A stretch of 37,489 bases of DNA from Kamptonema sp. UHCC 0994 (GCF_029167235.1 NZ_JARFTR010000127.1:1-37489), one strand, 5' to 3'. Numbered from the stretch's first letter, positions 8,975-18,437 are shown. Numbers and translations are program-made. The notes: a model not told the origin generated them from the sequence alone.

Positions 8975-9002
8975 CAATTAACAGTTAACAGTTAACAGTT
9001 AA
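8961..9002. repeat. heptanucleotide tandem repeat (CAGTTAA), inverted relative to 8522-8584
   Basis: Six heptamers, five CAGTTAA and one CAATTAA. CAGTTAA is the reverse complement of TTAACTG, so the two arrays form an inverted pair around 8606-8974. It begins before the stop codon of the four-helix-bundle gene and runs to 17 bp before the ycf46 ATG. Confidence 0.85.
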
Positions 9003-9018
9003 CAAATAACAATTAGCA

Positions 9019-10527
9019 ATGTCCACTTTTAGTAACGAGTTTGAACTGCTACTGCGATCGCGCTATCCTGTAATTTACATTCCCACGCGGGAGGAAGAAC
9101 GGGCAGAAGTTGCGATCGCGCATTCTGCTAAAAATCTGGGAAATCGAGCCGTTTATATCTGGGATTTTGTCGATGGCTACCAAGGCAATCCCAACGATCT
9201 CGGCTTTGGTAAACGCAATCCCCTACAAGCTTTGGAATTTCTGGAAAAGTTGCCCGCCTCGGCTCCAGGAATCTTCATTTTACGGGACTTCCAACGATTT
9301 TTAGAAGATATTTCGATTTCCCGCAAGCTTCGCAATCTCGCCAGATCCCTGAAATCTCAACCTAAGAATATTGTCATTATTTCTGCTCAGATTGCTATTC
9401 CCGATGACCTGGGCGAATTATTGACAGTTTTAGAGTTTGCGCTGCCAACGGCTGCGGAAATCAAAATTGAGGTAGAACGGCTGTTAATGGCTACTGGACA
9501 GCCTGTAGAAGGGCGCTTGTTGGATGAAATGGTGCGTTCATGCCAAGGACTTTCTATCGAAAGGATTCGGCGGGTGTTAGCTAAGGCGATCGCTACTCGT
9601 GGCGAACTTCAACCCGATGACGTAGAATTAATCTTAGAAGAAAAGCGCCAAACTATCCGCCAAACTCAGATTTTAGATTTCTACTCAGCCCGTGAAAATA
9701 TTTCAGACATCGGCGGTTTAGATAATCTTAAAGAATGGTTACTGCGACGCGGAGGTGCTTTTTCGGAAAAAGCCAGACAGTATGGCTTACCCCATCCGAG
9801 AGGATTACTGTTAGTAGGTATTCAGGGAACGGGCAAATCTTTAACTGCAAAAGCGATCGCTCACCATTGGCATTTACCTCTATTACGATTGGATGTTGGC
9901 AGACTATTTGCGGGATTAGTCGGCGAGTCGGAATCTCGCACTAGGCAAATGATTCAGTTAGCAGAAGCACTTGCACCCTGCGTACTTTGGATTGACGAAA
10001 TTGACAAAGCTTTTGCTGGTTTTGATAGTAAAGGAGATGCAGGTACAACTAGCAGGGTGTTCGGGACTTTTATTACTTGGTTGGCTGAAAAAACTTCCCC
10101 CGTTTTTGTTGTAGCTACTGCTAATAATATTCAGTCTTTACCGCCAGAAATGCTCAGAAAAGGTCGATTTGATGAGATATTTTTCGTGGGTTTGCCGAAT
10201 CAAGAAGAGCGACGTGCTATTTTTGAAGTGCATTTATCTAGGCTGAGGCCACAGAGTTTAAAAAACTATGATTTAGAGCGCTTGGCTTATGAAACTCCCG
10301 ATTTTTCAGGGGCGGAAATCGAGCAAACTTTGATTGAAGCAATGCACATTGGTTTTAGTCAAAATCGTGATTTCGCGACGGATGATGTTTTAGAAGCTGC
10401 TAGTCAGATGGTTCCTTTAGCTAGAACCGCGCAAGAACAAATCCAATTTCTGCAAGATTGGGCCGCAGCGGGTAAAGCTAGATTAGCTTCGAGATATGGG
10501 GGTTTAAGCCGTAGGATTCAGGGATGA
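9019..10527 (+). CDS. Ycf46-like AAA+ ATPase
   Basis: 502 residues, the length of cyanobacterial/chloroplast Ycf46. The N-terminal about 220 residues are the Ycf46-specific part ([21 protein letters not shown] at the start). The AAA+ domain has Walker A GIQGTGKS (about 267-274), Walker [12 protein letters not shown], sensor-1 VVATANN and arginine-finger region [15 protein letters not shown], so it should be an active ATPase. Ycf46 has been connected with CO2/bicarbonate-uptake regulation in a cyanobacterium; its mechanism is not known. The protein is soluble. A decayed fragment of this same gene lies 0.4 kb downstream. Confidence 0.92.
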   Translation: MSTFSNEFELLLRSRYPVIYIPTREEERAEVAIAHSAKNLGNRAVYIWDFVDGYQGNPNDLGFGKRNPLQALEFLEKLPASAPGIFILRDFQRFLEDISISRKLRNLARSLKSQPKNIVIISAQIAIPDDLGELLTVLEFALPTAAEIKIEVERLLMATGQPVEGRLLDEMVRSCQGLSIERIRRVLAKAIATRGELQPDDVELILEEKRQTIRQTQILDFYSARENISDIGGLDNLKEWLLRRGGAFSEKARQYGLPHPRGLLLVGIQGTGKSLTAKAIAHHWHLPLLRLDVGRLFAGLVGESESRTRQMIQLAEALAPCVLWIDEIDKAFAGFDSKGDAGTTSRVFGTFITWLAEKTSPVFVVATANNIQSLPPEMLRKGRFDEIFFVGLPNQEERRAIFEVHLSRLRPQSLKNYDLERLAYETPDFSGAEIEQTLIEAMHIGFSQNRDFATDDVLEAASQMVPLARTAQEQIQFLQDWAAAGKARLASRYGGLSRRIQG

Positions 10528-10661
10528 TAGAGGCAAGTATCAACAATGACCTTACCTAACCGTTTTGAATTTCCTATTTATTGCTAAAGCACAGTATCTT
10601 TTCAGTCGTACCACTCAACCAGGAAAAGGAGGAGATAAATAGTAAAACCAGGATGCTGAAA

Positions 10662-10937
10662 TTAACCACATCCAACAATTAATTCCAGGAAGCATGAAAG
10701 CATATTAAAAAAACCTTCTACTATGTTAATAATACTGCTCACGAGGTTAAAAATCACTATACATCCATCGAAAAAATTCATTCCTTCTGGTGTGTGTTGG
10801 ATATCTATGGTATCTATAGGTTCCCAGTTTTGACATAAGCAAACTTCAGCAATTAGGAATTGACTAAATTGTAACGAAAGAGACAGAAGCATATTTTTGA
10901 ATGAGTTTCGATAAGTTTTTATTAATTCTACTTCCAC
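10662..10937 (-). CDS. possible small hydrophobic protein
   Basis: 91-residue frame on the minus strand in AT-rich sequence between ycf46 and its decayed copy. It has two hydrophobic segments (MLLSLSLQFSQFLIAEVCL and GCIVIFNLVSSIINIVEGF). I recognise no family and see no good ribosome-binding site. It could be chance in a degraded region; kept only because nothing better explains this stretch. Confidence 0.2.
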   Translation of the reverse strand: MEVELIKTYRNSFKNMLLSLSLQFSQFLIAEVCLCQNWEPIDTIDIQHTPEGMNFFDGCIVIFNLVSSIINIVEGFFNMLSCFLELIVGCG

Positions 10938-11134
10938 ATTTCTGCTCAGATTGCTATTCCCGATCGCTGGAGAAAAGCCTGAATAATTTTAGAGCCTATC
11001 CCGCCAACAGCTTTCTATCAAAAGGATTGGGGGAGTTTTGCCCTCGATCCGATCCCCACTCCTAGCAAACTTCAACCCAATGATGTAAAATTAAGCTTAG
11101 AAGAAAAACGCCCAACCATCCAACCAACTAAAAT
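10938..11134 (+). pseudogene. decayed partial duplicate of the ycf46-like gene
   Basis: Fragment matching the middle of the gene at 9019-10527. Positions 10938-10964 are identical over 27 nt to 9379-9405. Positions about 10987-11040 resemble 9428-9455 and 9547-9577, and 11067-11134 matches about 9603-9674 with scattered substitutions. About 100 bp of the parent are missing between the matching blocks and the reading frame is broken. It is a remnant of a tandem duplication whose ends have been lost. Confidence 0.75.
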
Positions 11135-11190
11135 TAAAACATCATTAACCACTAACAACCAACAACTAACAACTAACCACTAACAGTTTT

Positions 11191-11646
11191 ATGAGTTTAT
11201 CTGGTTTATTCAAATTTATTGTAGGTTTTCTGTTAGCAATTGTGCTTCTGACTGGTGCGAGTGTGGCGGCTGCACTTTATTTTGCTGCTAAACTAAGCGC
11301 CTTACCTGAAAGACCAACATTCCCCAATGAGGTGAAAACTTCCCAGACTGCGATCGCCAAGCCAAAGTTAACAGCAGCGTCGAACCCAGAACCAGCCTCT
11401 AGCGATACCCCCTCACCGAAGCCGCTGGAACCAGGCGCTTACCGCGCGATCGTGACTCAGCCTATTGGGTTAATTTTGCGGGATAGTCCGACACGGGACT
11501 CGAACCGGATTGGGGGTATTGCTTATAAGGAAAAGGTAGTAGTTTTGGAAGATACGCCGGATAAACAGTGGCAACGGGTACGCATCGAACAGGAAGATCG
11601 CGAAGGTTGGGTAAAAGGCGGCAATACTGAGAAAACTGAGGAATAA
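11191..11646 (+). CDS. SH3b domain protein with N-terminal membrane anchor
   Basis: 151 residues. An N-terminal hydrophobic segment (IVGFLLAIVLLTGASVAAAL, about 10-29) acts as signal anchor. A Pro/Ser/Ala-rich linker (about 45-85) follows, then a bacterial SH3 domain (GLILRDSPTRDSNRIGGI through WQRVRIEQEDREGWV). Such domains bind cell-wall peptides or proteins, so a periplasmic, wall-facing role is likely. The upstream region (11146-11185) is an AACTAAC-type low-complexity repeat. Confidence 0.8.
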   Translation: MSLSGLFKFIVGFLLAIVLLTGASVAAALYFAAKLSALPERPTFPNEVKTSQTAIAKPKLTAASNPEPASSDTPSPKPLEPGAYRAIVTQPIGLILRDSPTRDSNRIGGIAYKEKVVVLEDTPDKQWQRVRIEQEDREGWVKGGNTEKTEE

Positions 11647-11739
11647 TCGGGAGTTTTGAATTACCGACTGCAAGCGATCGCACATCAATTACATACACAA
11701 TTAAAGATAAAAGTCAATCAAATAAATTTTTCTCCGATC

Positions 11740-11768
11740 TTGACAACTTCGGAAATGCTATGTAGTAT
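11740..11768 (+). promoter_or_regulatory. predicted sigma-70 promoter of kptA
   Basis: TTGACA (11740-11745), a 17-bp spacer and TAGTAT (11763-11768): a consensus -35 and near-consensus -10 about 130 bp before the kptA ATG. The leader would include a 7-bp hairpin, AACCGCC/GGCGGTT (11874-11889), just before the start. Confidence 0.5.
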
Positions 11769-11896
11769 AAAACCACTACATTATCGGGATTTACGCACAA
11801 TCGCAGTGCTGATTCTATTCCCTTCTTTCCTTCTTTCCTGAGCATCCCCCTAGCCCCTAGCCTAAGCGCCCCTAACCGCCTTGGCGGTTGCTATAT

Positions 11897-12451
11897 ATGA
11901 ACAACTCTCGGTTAGTTAAAATTAGCAAATATCTCAGTAAACATCTTCGGCACACACCAGATTGCCTCGGTATTGAACTAGCTCCTGGCGGCTGGGTTGC
12001 TATCGATGAACTCCTAGCTGCAAGCAATGCTCAAAAATTCCCTATTGAACTGGCAGAACTTAAACAAGTAGTCGCACAAAATGACAAACAACGGTTCTCT
12101 TTTGACTCCACAGGTACTCTAATTCGCGCTAACCAAGGACATAGTGTAAAGATCGATTTAAAATTAGATCCTGCTGTTCCTCCTGATATTTTGTATCACG
12201 GAACTGGAAAAGGTGCAGTCGAGTCTATCCTCAACAGTGGAATTTGTAAAATGTCGCGAAACCACGTTCACCTATCTGCTAGTATAGAAATAGCGCACAA
12301 AGTTGGGGCAAGGCACGGTTTACCAGTCGTTTTCATTATAGCTACCGAAGCAATGTACGATCGAGGTTATACATTTTACTGTTCAGAAAATGGAGTTTGG
12401 CTAGTCGAGTGCGTTCCGCCTGAATATCTAAAACTAAGTAGTCAGATATAA
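11897..12451 (+). CDS. kptA: RNA 2'-phosphotransferase (KptA/Tpt1)
   Basis: Transfers a 2'-phosphate from RNA to NAD+, the final step of tRNA splicing in eukaryotes; the natural bacterial substrate is uncertain. About 184 residues, the family's usual length. The N-terminal wing has LVKISKYLSKHLRHTP (the RNA-binding Arg-His motif), followed by GIELAPGGWVAIDELL. The ADP-ribosyltransferase-like half has LYHGTGKGAVESIL, NHVHLSAS and a C-terminal FYCSENGVWLVECVPPEY. I chose ATG 11897; a TTG three codons upstream is less likely. A strong hairpin ends 7 bp before this ATG and may limit translation. No RNA-repair partner is adjacent. Confidence 0.92.
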   Translation: MNNSRLVKISKYLSKHLRHTPDCLGIELAPGGWVAIDELLAASNAQKFPIELAELKQVVAQNDKQRFSFDSTGTLIRANQGHSVKIDLKLDPAVPPDILYHGTGKGAVESILNSGICKMSRNHVHLSASIEIAHKVGARHGLPVVFIIATEAMYDRGYTFYCSENGVWLVECVPPEYLKLSSQI

Positions 12452-12466
12452 ATAAATGTAGCCCTT

Positions 12467-12538
12467 TCATTGCGAGCGAAAAGTAGTGAAGCGAAGCAAT
12501 CACAAGGCTTTGAGATTGCCTCACCTCGCTCGCAATGA
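12467..12538. repeat. palindromic TCATTGCGAGCGA repeat element
   Basis: 72-bp element with perfect 13-bp terminal inverted repeats (12467-12479 and 12526-12538) and an inner GCAATC/GATTGC pair, so the whole can fold as one hairpin. Elements with TCATTGCGAGCGA ends are widespread non-coding repeats in bacteria. It lies directly after kptA and may double as its transcription end. Confidence 0.75.
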
Positions 12539-12606
12539 CATTGTTTATTTTTGTCCAGCTATTTAACCTGAGTGAAAATTAAATTTTTTAAATTTAGTAC
12601 CGAGGA

Positions 12607-13824
12607 TTGGAAATAATGGGTTCAGGATACTTTAGCGATCGCCAAGACAATTCTCTCCAAAATCACCCCCAAAGTAGAGGACTATTGGGAGCCGGTTGGC
12701 GACCTTTATATAGAGAATTTAACTTGAGTTACCTGTTGCATTTAGCAACTAACGATCCCTTAGAACTTACTCAGAAAACTCTTGATATAGCCAGTGACAT
12801 CGCCGATGCTATGGGTCGGGTTCAATATAGCTGGTTTGCAAATATTTTAAATGTATTTTCAGAAAATACGCGCTATGAAATTGACGAATTCTGGAACTAT
12901 ATCACCCCGCAACCATTAGGGCCAGATTATCGATATAAAGACATTTTGAGTACAGAAATTCCTGTGACTCAATTAGTCAGCCGCGATAGTATTCCCATTG
13001 ACTACGTTCTCAATAAATTGCAGGAAATTACAATTTTCAAGGTTCTGGCTTTGTTGGGTAAGCCAGATATCATTACTCAGTGCTTTATGGAGCGGCATTT
13101 TTATTACCCCACAGAGCGGTTTGTGAGTTGGGATCGTTTGGAAATTTTAGGCACTGTTTATGCTTTTTGGCCCCAGCGTTCCTGCTGGCTGCAAATAGAT
13201 GACTACGATCGCGGACGTAGACGCTATACTTTGATGTCTAAAGATATCGCGCCGATGGTAAATAAAGCTACTTACAATCTGGCCGTGATCCTCAGTGGTT
13301 ACAAAAGCCGCGTTGGACAAGTTCAGAGTCAATATCCAATTCGGACATTTCCCCCTGATATCCAAAATTTTACCGACACAGTGCAGCAGGCAATTCTCGA
13401 TCGCAGTCAGTTGGCCGTACTCGTCAGCGGAGAACCGGGGACTGGCAAAACTGCCTGGACGCAAGCCGTAGCTAAGGAAATTTTAATGCCTTTGGGGTAT
13501 GTAATTTTTATTTTGGATCACGATGCTGTAGAAAATTTCGTACCACCTAGCTATTTGGAGCGAATTTGTATTATTATTAATGAAGCTGATAATTTGGCAC
13601 AAAATCGTGCCAGCGAGGCAGCTCAGCGCAATAGCAAAACTGAACACATTCTGAGTTTACTCGACGGAACCTTGTATCAGAGTGTCATTGATGAAGATGG
13701 CATTCAAGTTCAGCAAAAACTTGTAGTTTTGATGACGTGCAACACGACTGAAAGACTAGATCCAGCAGTTTTACGGAAGGGAAGGGTCGATTTTACCAGT
13801 GAATTTACGTACAAATTTGTCTGA
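12607..13824 (+). CDS. AAA ATPase with non-canonical Walker B
   Basis: 405 residues from TTG 12607, or 402 from ATG 12616. Residues 1-260 are a unique N-terminal part with no recognised domain. The AAA core has Walker A SGEPGTGKTAW (about 276-286), sensor-1 VVLMTCNTT and the arginine region LDPAVLRKGRVDFTSEF, as in BCS1/FtsH-like AAA proteins. The Walker B reads ICIIINEADNLA: the usual Mg-binding Asp is Asn while the catalytic Glu is kept. It is probably a cyanobacteria-specific ATPase; substrate unknown. No operon partner is evident. Confidence 0.8.
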   Translation: MEIMGSGYFSDRQDNSLQNHPQSRGLLGAGWRPLYREFNLSYLLHLATNDPLELTQKTLDIASDIADAMGRVQYSWFANILNVFSENTRYEIDEFWNYITPQPLGPDYRYKDILSTEIPVTQLVSRDSIPIDYVLNKLQEITIFKVLALLGKPDIITQCFMERHFYYPTERFVSWDRLEILGTVYAFWPQRSCWLQIDDYDRGRRRYTLMSKDIAPMVNKATYNLAVILSGYKSRVGQVQSQYPIRTFPPDIQNFTDTVQQAILDRSQLAVLVSGEPGTGKTAWTQAVAKEILMPLGYVIFILDHDAVENFVPPSYLERICIIINEADNLAQNRASEAAQRNSKTEHILSLLDGTLYQSVIDEDGIQVQQKLVVLMTCNTTERLDPAVLRKGRVDFTSEFTYKFV

Positions 13825-14106
13825 GTAGCGATCGCCATTCTCCCAGTAAATTTACTGAACTTTTGCGAACCCCTGATTTTCCAGTTTTGAGTCTGAGTTC
13901 AGGATCTCAGTAAATACCGACGCGCAAAAATATCAGGTTGCATCTAGGCGGTTTTCTCAGATCGGACTGCAAACAAGCACTGAACGGGAAAATCTGCCGA
14001 CCTGTTTTGCTGCTTATTTTCAACAATCTATTTTTGGTTGGCTTTAGTTCTACTTAATTCACCGGAAAAGCGATCGCGGACTCTGTAACTGCTCAAAGGC
14101 GATTGA
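13825..14106. other. non-coding region
   Basis: No gene seen. It contains a perfect 14-bp palindrome, CAGTAAATTTACTG (13844-13857), 20 bp after the AAA gene, and HIP1-type GCGATCGC sites. The promoter of the following kinase could lie here but no convincing pair of boxes was found. Confidence 0.4.
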
Positions 14107-14310
14107 GTTCGCTTTCGGAATTTCAATGGCGAAAACGATGGCGATCGCGATTTCACTCGCGTCTCAGAGATAAATCAGACCAATACCCATAGACAAGCTC
14201 GTGTCCGAGATGCTATTAATGAGGGGTTAGACCCCTTACAAGTTAAACCCATCAACTCAGCAATAAGAGAAAACAGGGGTGTCTCGATCAACATCCCAGA
14301 TGATTTTTAA
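14107..14310 (+). pseudogene. start-less open frame ending 2 bp before the kinase
   Basis: A 67-codon open frame with protein-like composition (for example RVRDAINEGLDPLQVKPINS and then NRGVSINIPDDF) stops at 14310, only 2 bp before the next ATG. It has no ATG, GTG or TTG start and is closed upstream by a TGA at 14104. It may be the 3' remnant of a degraded upstream gene or a gene using an ATT/ATA start; chance is also possible. No family recognised. Confidence 0.25.
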
Positions 14311-14312
14311 AC

Positions 14313-16799
14313 ATGACCGACAAGGAGGGCATCCCAAAAGTGCATACAAACCAAGTTCAACCGACAATTCCGGTATTGGCAAATTACACCAATGGGAAAG
14401 CCCTCACTGCTAATCAACCTCCAGAGATGGCCGTGTGTGAGAGTGAAGACAGATTTCGCCGATTTGTAGAATACATACCCGCAGCCGTCGCTATGGTTGA
14501 TCGTGAAATGCGCTATCTAGCCGTTTCTCGGCGGTGGCAAAAAGATTACGGCAACAGCAGCTATGATGCGATCGGCAGCTCTCACTCCGAACTCTTCCCC
14601 AACCTCCCCGATACTTGGTGGCAAAACTCCGAAGCTTGTCTAGCTGGAATCCTCCCAGAGTACGAATTAGAAACCTTCATCATACCCAACGGCAAAATTG
14701 AATGGGTGAAATGGGTATTTCAACCTTGGTACAGCAGCGACGGCGCGATCGGCGGCCTCATACTCTTCACCGAAATTATCACCGAGAGCAAGCACCTAGA
14801 AGAAGCACTACAACTAACTCAATTTGCGATGGATCGCGCCGCCGATGCCGTCCTTTGGATGACCTCAAACGGACAACTGTGCTACGTCAACGAAGCCGCC
14901 TGCCATTCCTTACAATACTCGCGTTCAGAACTGCTAAGGCTCAGCATTCACGACATTGACCCCGAATTGTCAGCAGAAGCATGGCCAAACCATTGGAATT
15001 TAGTCAAACAGCAAGGTTCCTTCACCTTTGAATCCCGCCGCGAAACCAAACGGGGTCGCAGTTTCCCCGTAGAAGTAACGGTCAATTACTTAGAATTCAA
15101 CGGTATTGAGTACCACTGCGCCTTTGCCCGCGATATCACCGAGCGCAAAGCCGCACAAGCAGCACTTTTAGATGCTAAAGGGCAACTCCAAGCAGTATTA
15201 GATGCTGTACCCGGATTAGTTTCTTGGGTAAGTTCCGATTTACGATACTTGGGCGTGAACAAACATTTAGCTGCCGCTTACAAATTATCAGCTCATACTT
15301 TTGTTGGACAAAAAGTAGGCTTTTTAGAGACCAGCCCTAGATTTAATGATTTAGTTTACGAATTTTTTGCTAGCCCCGATTGGGCTAGTTCTAAAGAAGT
15401 AACAACTACCGTTAAAGGAGAGTCTCGGACTTATTTGATCGTAGCTCAAAAGTACCATCAAGGTAGGGCTGCGGTGTTTGTTGGGCTAGAAATTACAGAG
15501 CGCAAAAGAATGGAAGCTGCACTGCGCCGTTCTGAAGAAAAGTATCGCGCTTTGACTAGAAATTTCCCTAATGGTGCGGTAATTTTATTTGATTCTGACC
15601 TCCGCTTTACCCTTGCTGAAGGGACGGAATTAGAAAAAATTGGTCTTTCTCAAGAGTTAATGGAAGGCAGAACTCTTTATGAAGTTTTTCCTCCAGAAGT
15701 TTGCGAACAAGTCGAGCCTCAATATCGAGCCGCATTGGCAGGACAGCCCACAGTTTCAGAAATGACTGTGGCTAATCAGATATATTTAGCTCATACCTTA
15801 CCCTTGATTAACGAACACGGAGAAGTGTTTGCAGGGATGACGATGACACAAAATATTACTGAACGCAAACAGGTACTTTTAGCTTTGCAGGAATCGGAAG
15901 AGCGTTTTCGACAACAAGCGATGGAGTTAGAACAGACACTTTCAGCATTGCAACGCACTCAAACTCAATTAATTCAGACAGAAAAAATGTCTTCTCTGGG
16001 GCAGTTAGTGGCAGGTGTAGCTCATGAAATTAATAATCCTGTGAATTTCATTTCTGGCAATCTTACTCACGCGAGTCACTATACTCAAGATTTGATCAGG
16101 TTGGTAGAACTTTACGATCGACAGTATCCAAATCCGGTGGAGAATATTGAGGCAGAAAAAGAAGAAATGGGTTTAAATTTCTTGAAAAAAGATTTGCCCA
16201 AACTGCTAGATTCGATGAAACTAGGATCGGAAAGGATTCGAGATGTAGTGAGAAGTCTGCGCCATTTCTCCCGTTTGGATGAAGCTGATATGAAGCCAGT
16301 AGATATTCACGAAGGTTTAGATAGTACGCTGCTCATTTTACAAAATCGACTCCAAGCTAAAGCAGGAAGACCGGGAATTTCTCTGATTAAGGAGTATGGT
16401 AATTTGCCGCGTATTGAATGTTATGCAGGACAACTAAATCAGGTGTTTATGCACCTGTTGACTAATGCTATTGATGCCTTGGAAGAGGGTTTTACTGTTA
16501 ATGCTATAGGACGCGGAAAAGAAGGCTCACCTTTAAGCCATATAATTGAGATTCGCACTCAAGTTATGGAGGGTGAGGCGGTGGAGATCGCAATTAAGGA
16601 TAATGGCCCTGGTATGACGGAGGAAGTTCGCCGCTGCATTTTTGACCCTTTGTTTACTACTAAAACTACTGGGAAAGGAACTGGTTTGGGTCTATCTATT
16701 TCTCATCATTTGGTGGTTGAGAAACATGGTGGGGAGTTGCAGTGTTTCTCTGAACCTGGACAGGGGACGGAATTTGTGATTAAAATTCCGATTAAATAA
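14313..16799 (+). CDS. multi-PAS sensor histidine kinase
   Basis: 828 residues, soluble (no membrane segment). Four PAS-type sensor domains lie in tandem at about 45-155, 163-280, 283-395 and 398-525, each ending in a DITERK-like motif (EIITESKHLEEAL, DITERKAAQAAL, EITERKRMEAAL, NITERKQVLLAL). A short coiled coil (about 525-555) leads to the H-box GVAHEINNPVNFI (His571), N-box HLLTNAIDALEEG, G1 DNGPGM and G2 GKGTGLGLSIS. The GQLVAGVAHEINNPVNFI subfamily is frequent in cyanobacteria. No response regulator is adjacent, so it is an orphan kinase, probably sensing redox, light or small molecules through its PAS domains. Confidence 0.93.
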   Translation: MTDKEGIPKVHTNQVQPTIPVLANYTNGKALTANQPPEMAVCESEDRFRRFVEYIPAAVAMVDREMRYLAVSRRWQKDYGNSSYDAIGSSHSELFPNLPDTWWQNSEACLAGILPEYELETFIIPNGKIEWVKWVFQPWYSSDGAIGGLILFTEIITESKHLEEALQLTQFAMDRAADAVLWMTSNGQLCYVNEAACHSLQYSRSELLRLSIHDIDPELSAEAWPNHWNLVKQQGSFTFESRRETKRGRSFPVEVTVNYLEFNGIEYHCAFARDITERKAAQAALLDAKGQLQAVLDAVPGLVSWVSSDLRYLGVNKHLAAAYKLSAHTFVGQKVGFLETSPRFNDLVYEFFASPDWASSKEVTTTVKGESRTYLIVAQKYHQGRAAVFVGLEITERKRMEAALRRSEEKYRALTRNFPNGAVILFDSDLRFTLAEGTELEKIGLSQELMEGRTLYEVFPPEVCEQVEPQYRAALAGQPTVSEMTVANQIYLAHTLPLINEHGEVFAGMTMTQNITERKQVLLALQESEERFRQQAMELEQTLSALQRTQTQLIQTEKMSSLGQLVAGVAHEINNPVNFISGNLTHASHYTQDLIRLVELYDRQYPNPVENIEAEKEEMGLNFLKKDLPKLLDSMKLGSERIRDVVRSLRHFSRLDEADMKPVDIHEGLDSTLLILQNRLQAKAGRPGISLIKEYGNLPRIECYAGQLNQVFMHLLTNAIDALEEGFTVNAIGRGKEGSPLSHIIEIRTQVMEGEAVEIAIKDNGPGMTEEVRRCIFDPLFTTKTTGKGTGLGLSISHHLVVEKHGGELQCFSEPGQGTEFVIKIPIK

Positions 16800-16988
16800 A
16801 GGGTTACTGAAGCCTGGTTAAGGTTTTGAGAGTTCTATTTTTATTTTACTCTCCCCGTAGTGGCAAAAGAGGGCTAGAGTGACAGAAGAGGGATATACTC
16901 AAACAAGGTTAAACTGTACCAGCCAAAATGCTTCCTAATCAGATATAGTCCTAAATATCTCCCTATAGCCATTCTGAGGAGAACCTCT

Positions 16989-18437
16989 GTGAGAATTCCT
17001 TTAGAGCGAAAATCCGCTAAAGCTGTTTATTTGCAAATACGCGATCGCATTTCGCGCCTGATCGAATCAGGAGCCTTACAACCTGGAGAGAAACTCCCCT
17101 CAATTCGCTCTCTAGCCTTGAATGCAGGAGTCAACAAATTAACTGTAATTGAAGCCTATAGCGTCTTAGAAGCAGATGGACTGATTCACGCACGGCCAGG
17201 TGCCGGCTATTATGTCAGCAGTCCTGAAATTGCTTGTAGTAAATCGGCTTCAAACTTTGCTCCACCCCAAGATGTAATAGTTTCTGAGCGAGAAGGTGGT
17301 GGATTTTTTAATATTTATATGGGTGGGATCGAAGCGCGGCAACACTTAGGAACGATCGATTTTAGTAGCGGTTTTCCCCTCGAATCTAGATCGGAAGATT
17401 TGCAGCGAATTGCTAGGCGAGCGGTGAAACAAATCGGCACAACCCTATTTAACTATGATTTACCCCAAGGACAATTAACGCTCAGACAACAAATTAGCAG
17501 GATGTTAGTACAGCGGGGATTAGAAGTAACTCCCGACAATTTAATCGTCACAAATGGTTCTAAACAAGGACTATCTTTAGCTATTCACCACTACGTGCAG
17601 CCAGGAGATTGGGTAATAGTAGAAAGTCCTACCTATCACGGAATGCTAGCAGTTTTATCTCATAGAGGAGCTAGGGTAATTGGCATTCCGATGACAGCGG
17701 AAGGCATGAATTTAGAATTGTTGGAAAAATACCTCTATACTCACCATCCCAAGCTAATTTACACAGTTTCAACCCTACACAATCCCACAGGTGTAACCAC
17801 GTCGCAATCCCACCGCCAGCAATTGCTACGGCTGGCAGAAATGTATAACTGTCAAATTCTCGAAGATAACGCCTATGAAGGATTAAATTTTGACCCCGTA
17901 CCCGCACCAATTAAGGCATTAGATAGACGGGATTGTGTGACTTACATCGGCACTTTTTCCAAAACTCTAATGCCGGGGATTAGAGTTGGTTATATGGTAG
18001 TTACTGGTAAAAATTATCAGCCATTAGTTGAAGGTAAATTGCTCCATGACTTGCACGTTTCTACTATTTCTCAAGCAATTGTTAGCGAATATTTAGCCTC
18101 TGGACATTATCGCCGCCACTTGACTCATTTACAAGGTCAACTACTCCAAAATCGGAATGGGATGCTAAGTGCTTTGGAGCGTTATTTTCCGACTTCTGCT
18201 TCTTGGACTGTTCCTAACGGTGGTTTGTTTCTTTGGGTGCATTTACCATCTGGTTTGTCGATGCAATCAATTTATCAGCAGGCTTTATCCAGAAAGGTTC
18301 TTATCGGTGACGGAACGCTATTTTTTCCTGGTCAGCAGGGGTATTCTGCTTTACGTTTGAATTATTCTCATAGTCCAGAAGAAACTGAGCGGGGGATTTC
18401 AGTTTTAGGTGAAATAATTAAAGATCGTTTGGACTGA
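16989..18437 (+). CDS. MocR-type transcriptional regulator (GntR HTH + aminotransferase fold)
   Basis: 482 residues. The N-terminal GntR winged helix (about 1-75; LQPGEKLPSIRSLALNAGVNK) is fused to a fold-type I PLP-dependent aminotransferase domain (about 110-480). The PLP lysine is Lys325 in GTFSKTLMPGIRVGY; other cofactor motifs are NGSKQGLSL, HNPTGVTTS and EDNAYEGL. MocR proteins such as PdxR and GabR use PLP to sense metabolites and regulate nearby genes, though some cyanobacterial members may act as aminotransferases. GTG start with GAGGAGA upstream. Neighbours give no obvious target. Confidence 0.9.
   Translation: MRIPLERKSAKAVYLQIRDRISRLIESGALQPGEKLPSIRSLALNAGVNKLTVIEAYSVLEADGLIHARPGAGYYVSSPEIACSKSASNFAPPQDVIVSEREGGGFFNIYMGGIEARQHLGTIDFSSGFPLESRSEDLQRIARRAVKQIGTTLFNYDLPQGQLTLRQQISRMLVQRGLEVTPDNLIVTNGSKQGLSLAIHHYVQPGDWVIVESPTYHGMLAVLSHRGARVIGIPMTAEGMNLELLEKYLYTHHPKLIYTVSTLHNPTGVTTSQSHRQQLLRLAEMYNCQILEDNAYEGLNFDPVPAPIKALDRRDCVTYIGTFSKTLMPGIRVGYMVVTGKNYQPLVEGKLLHDLHVSTISQAIVSEYLASGHYRRHLTHLQGQLLQNRNGMLSALERYFPTSASWTVPNGGLFLWVHLPSGLSMQSIYQQALSRKVLIGDGTLFFPGQQGYSALRLNYSHSPEETERGISVLGEIIKDRLD

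Noticed and set aside
13844-13857. Palindrome CAGTAAATTTACTG as an operator
   Set aside because: Perfect but AT-rich and isolated; no promoter boxes or second copy nearby.
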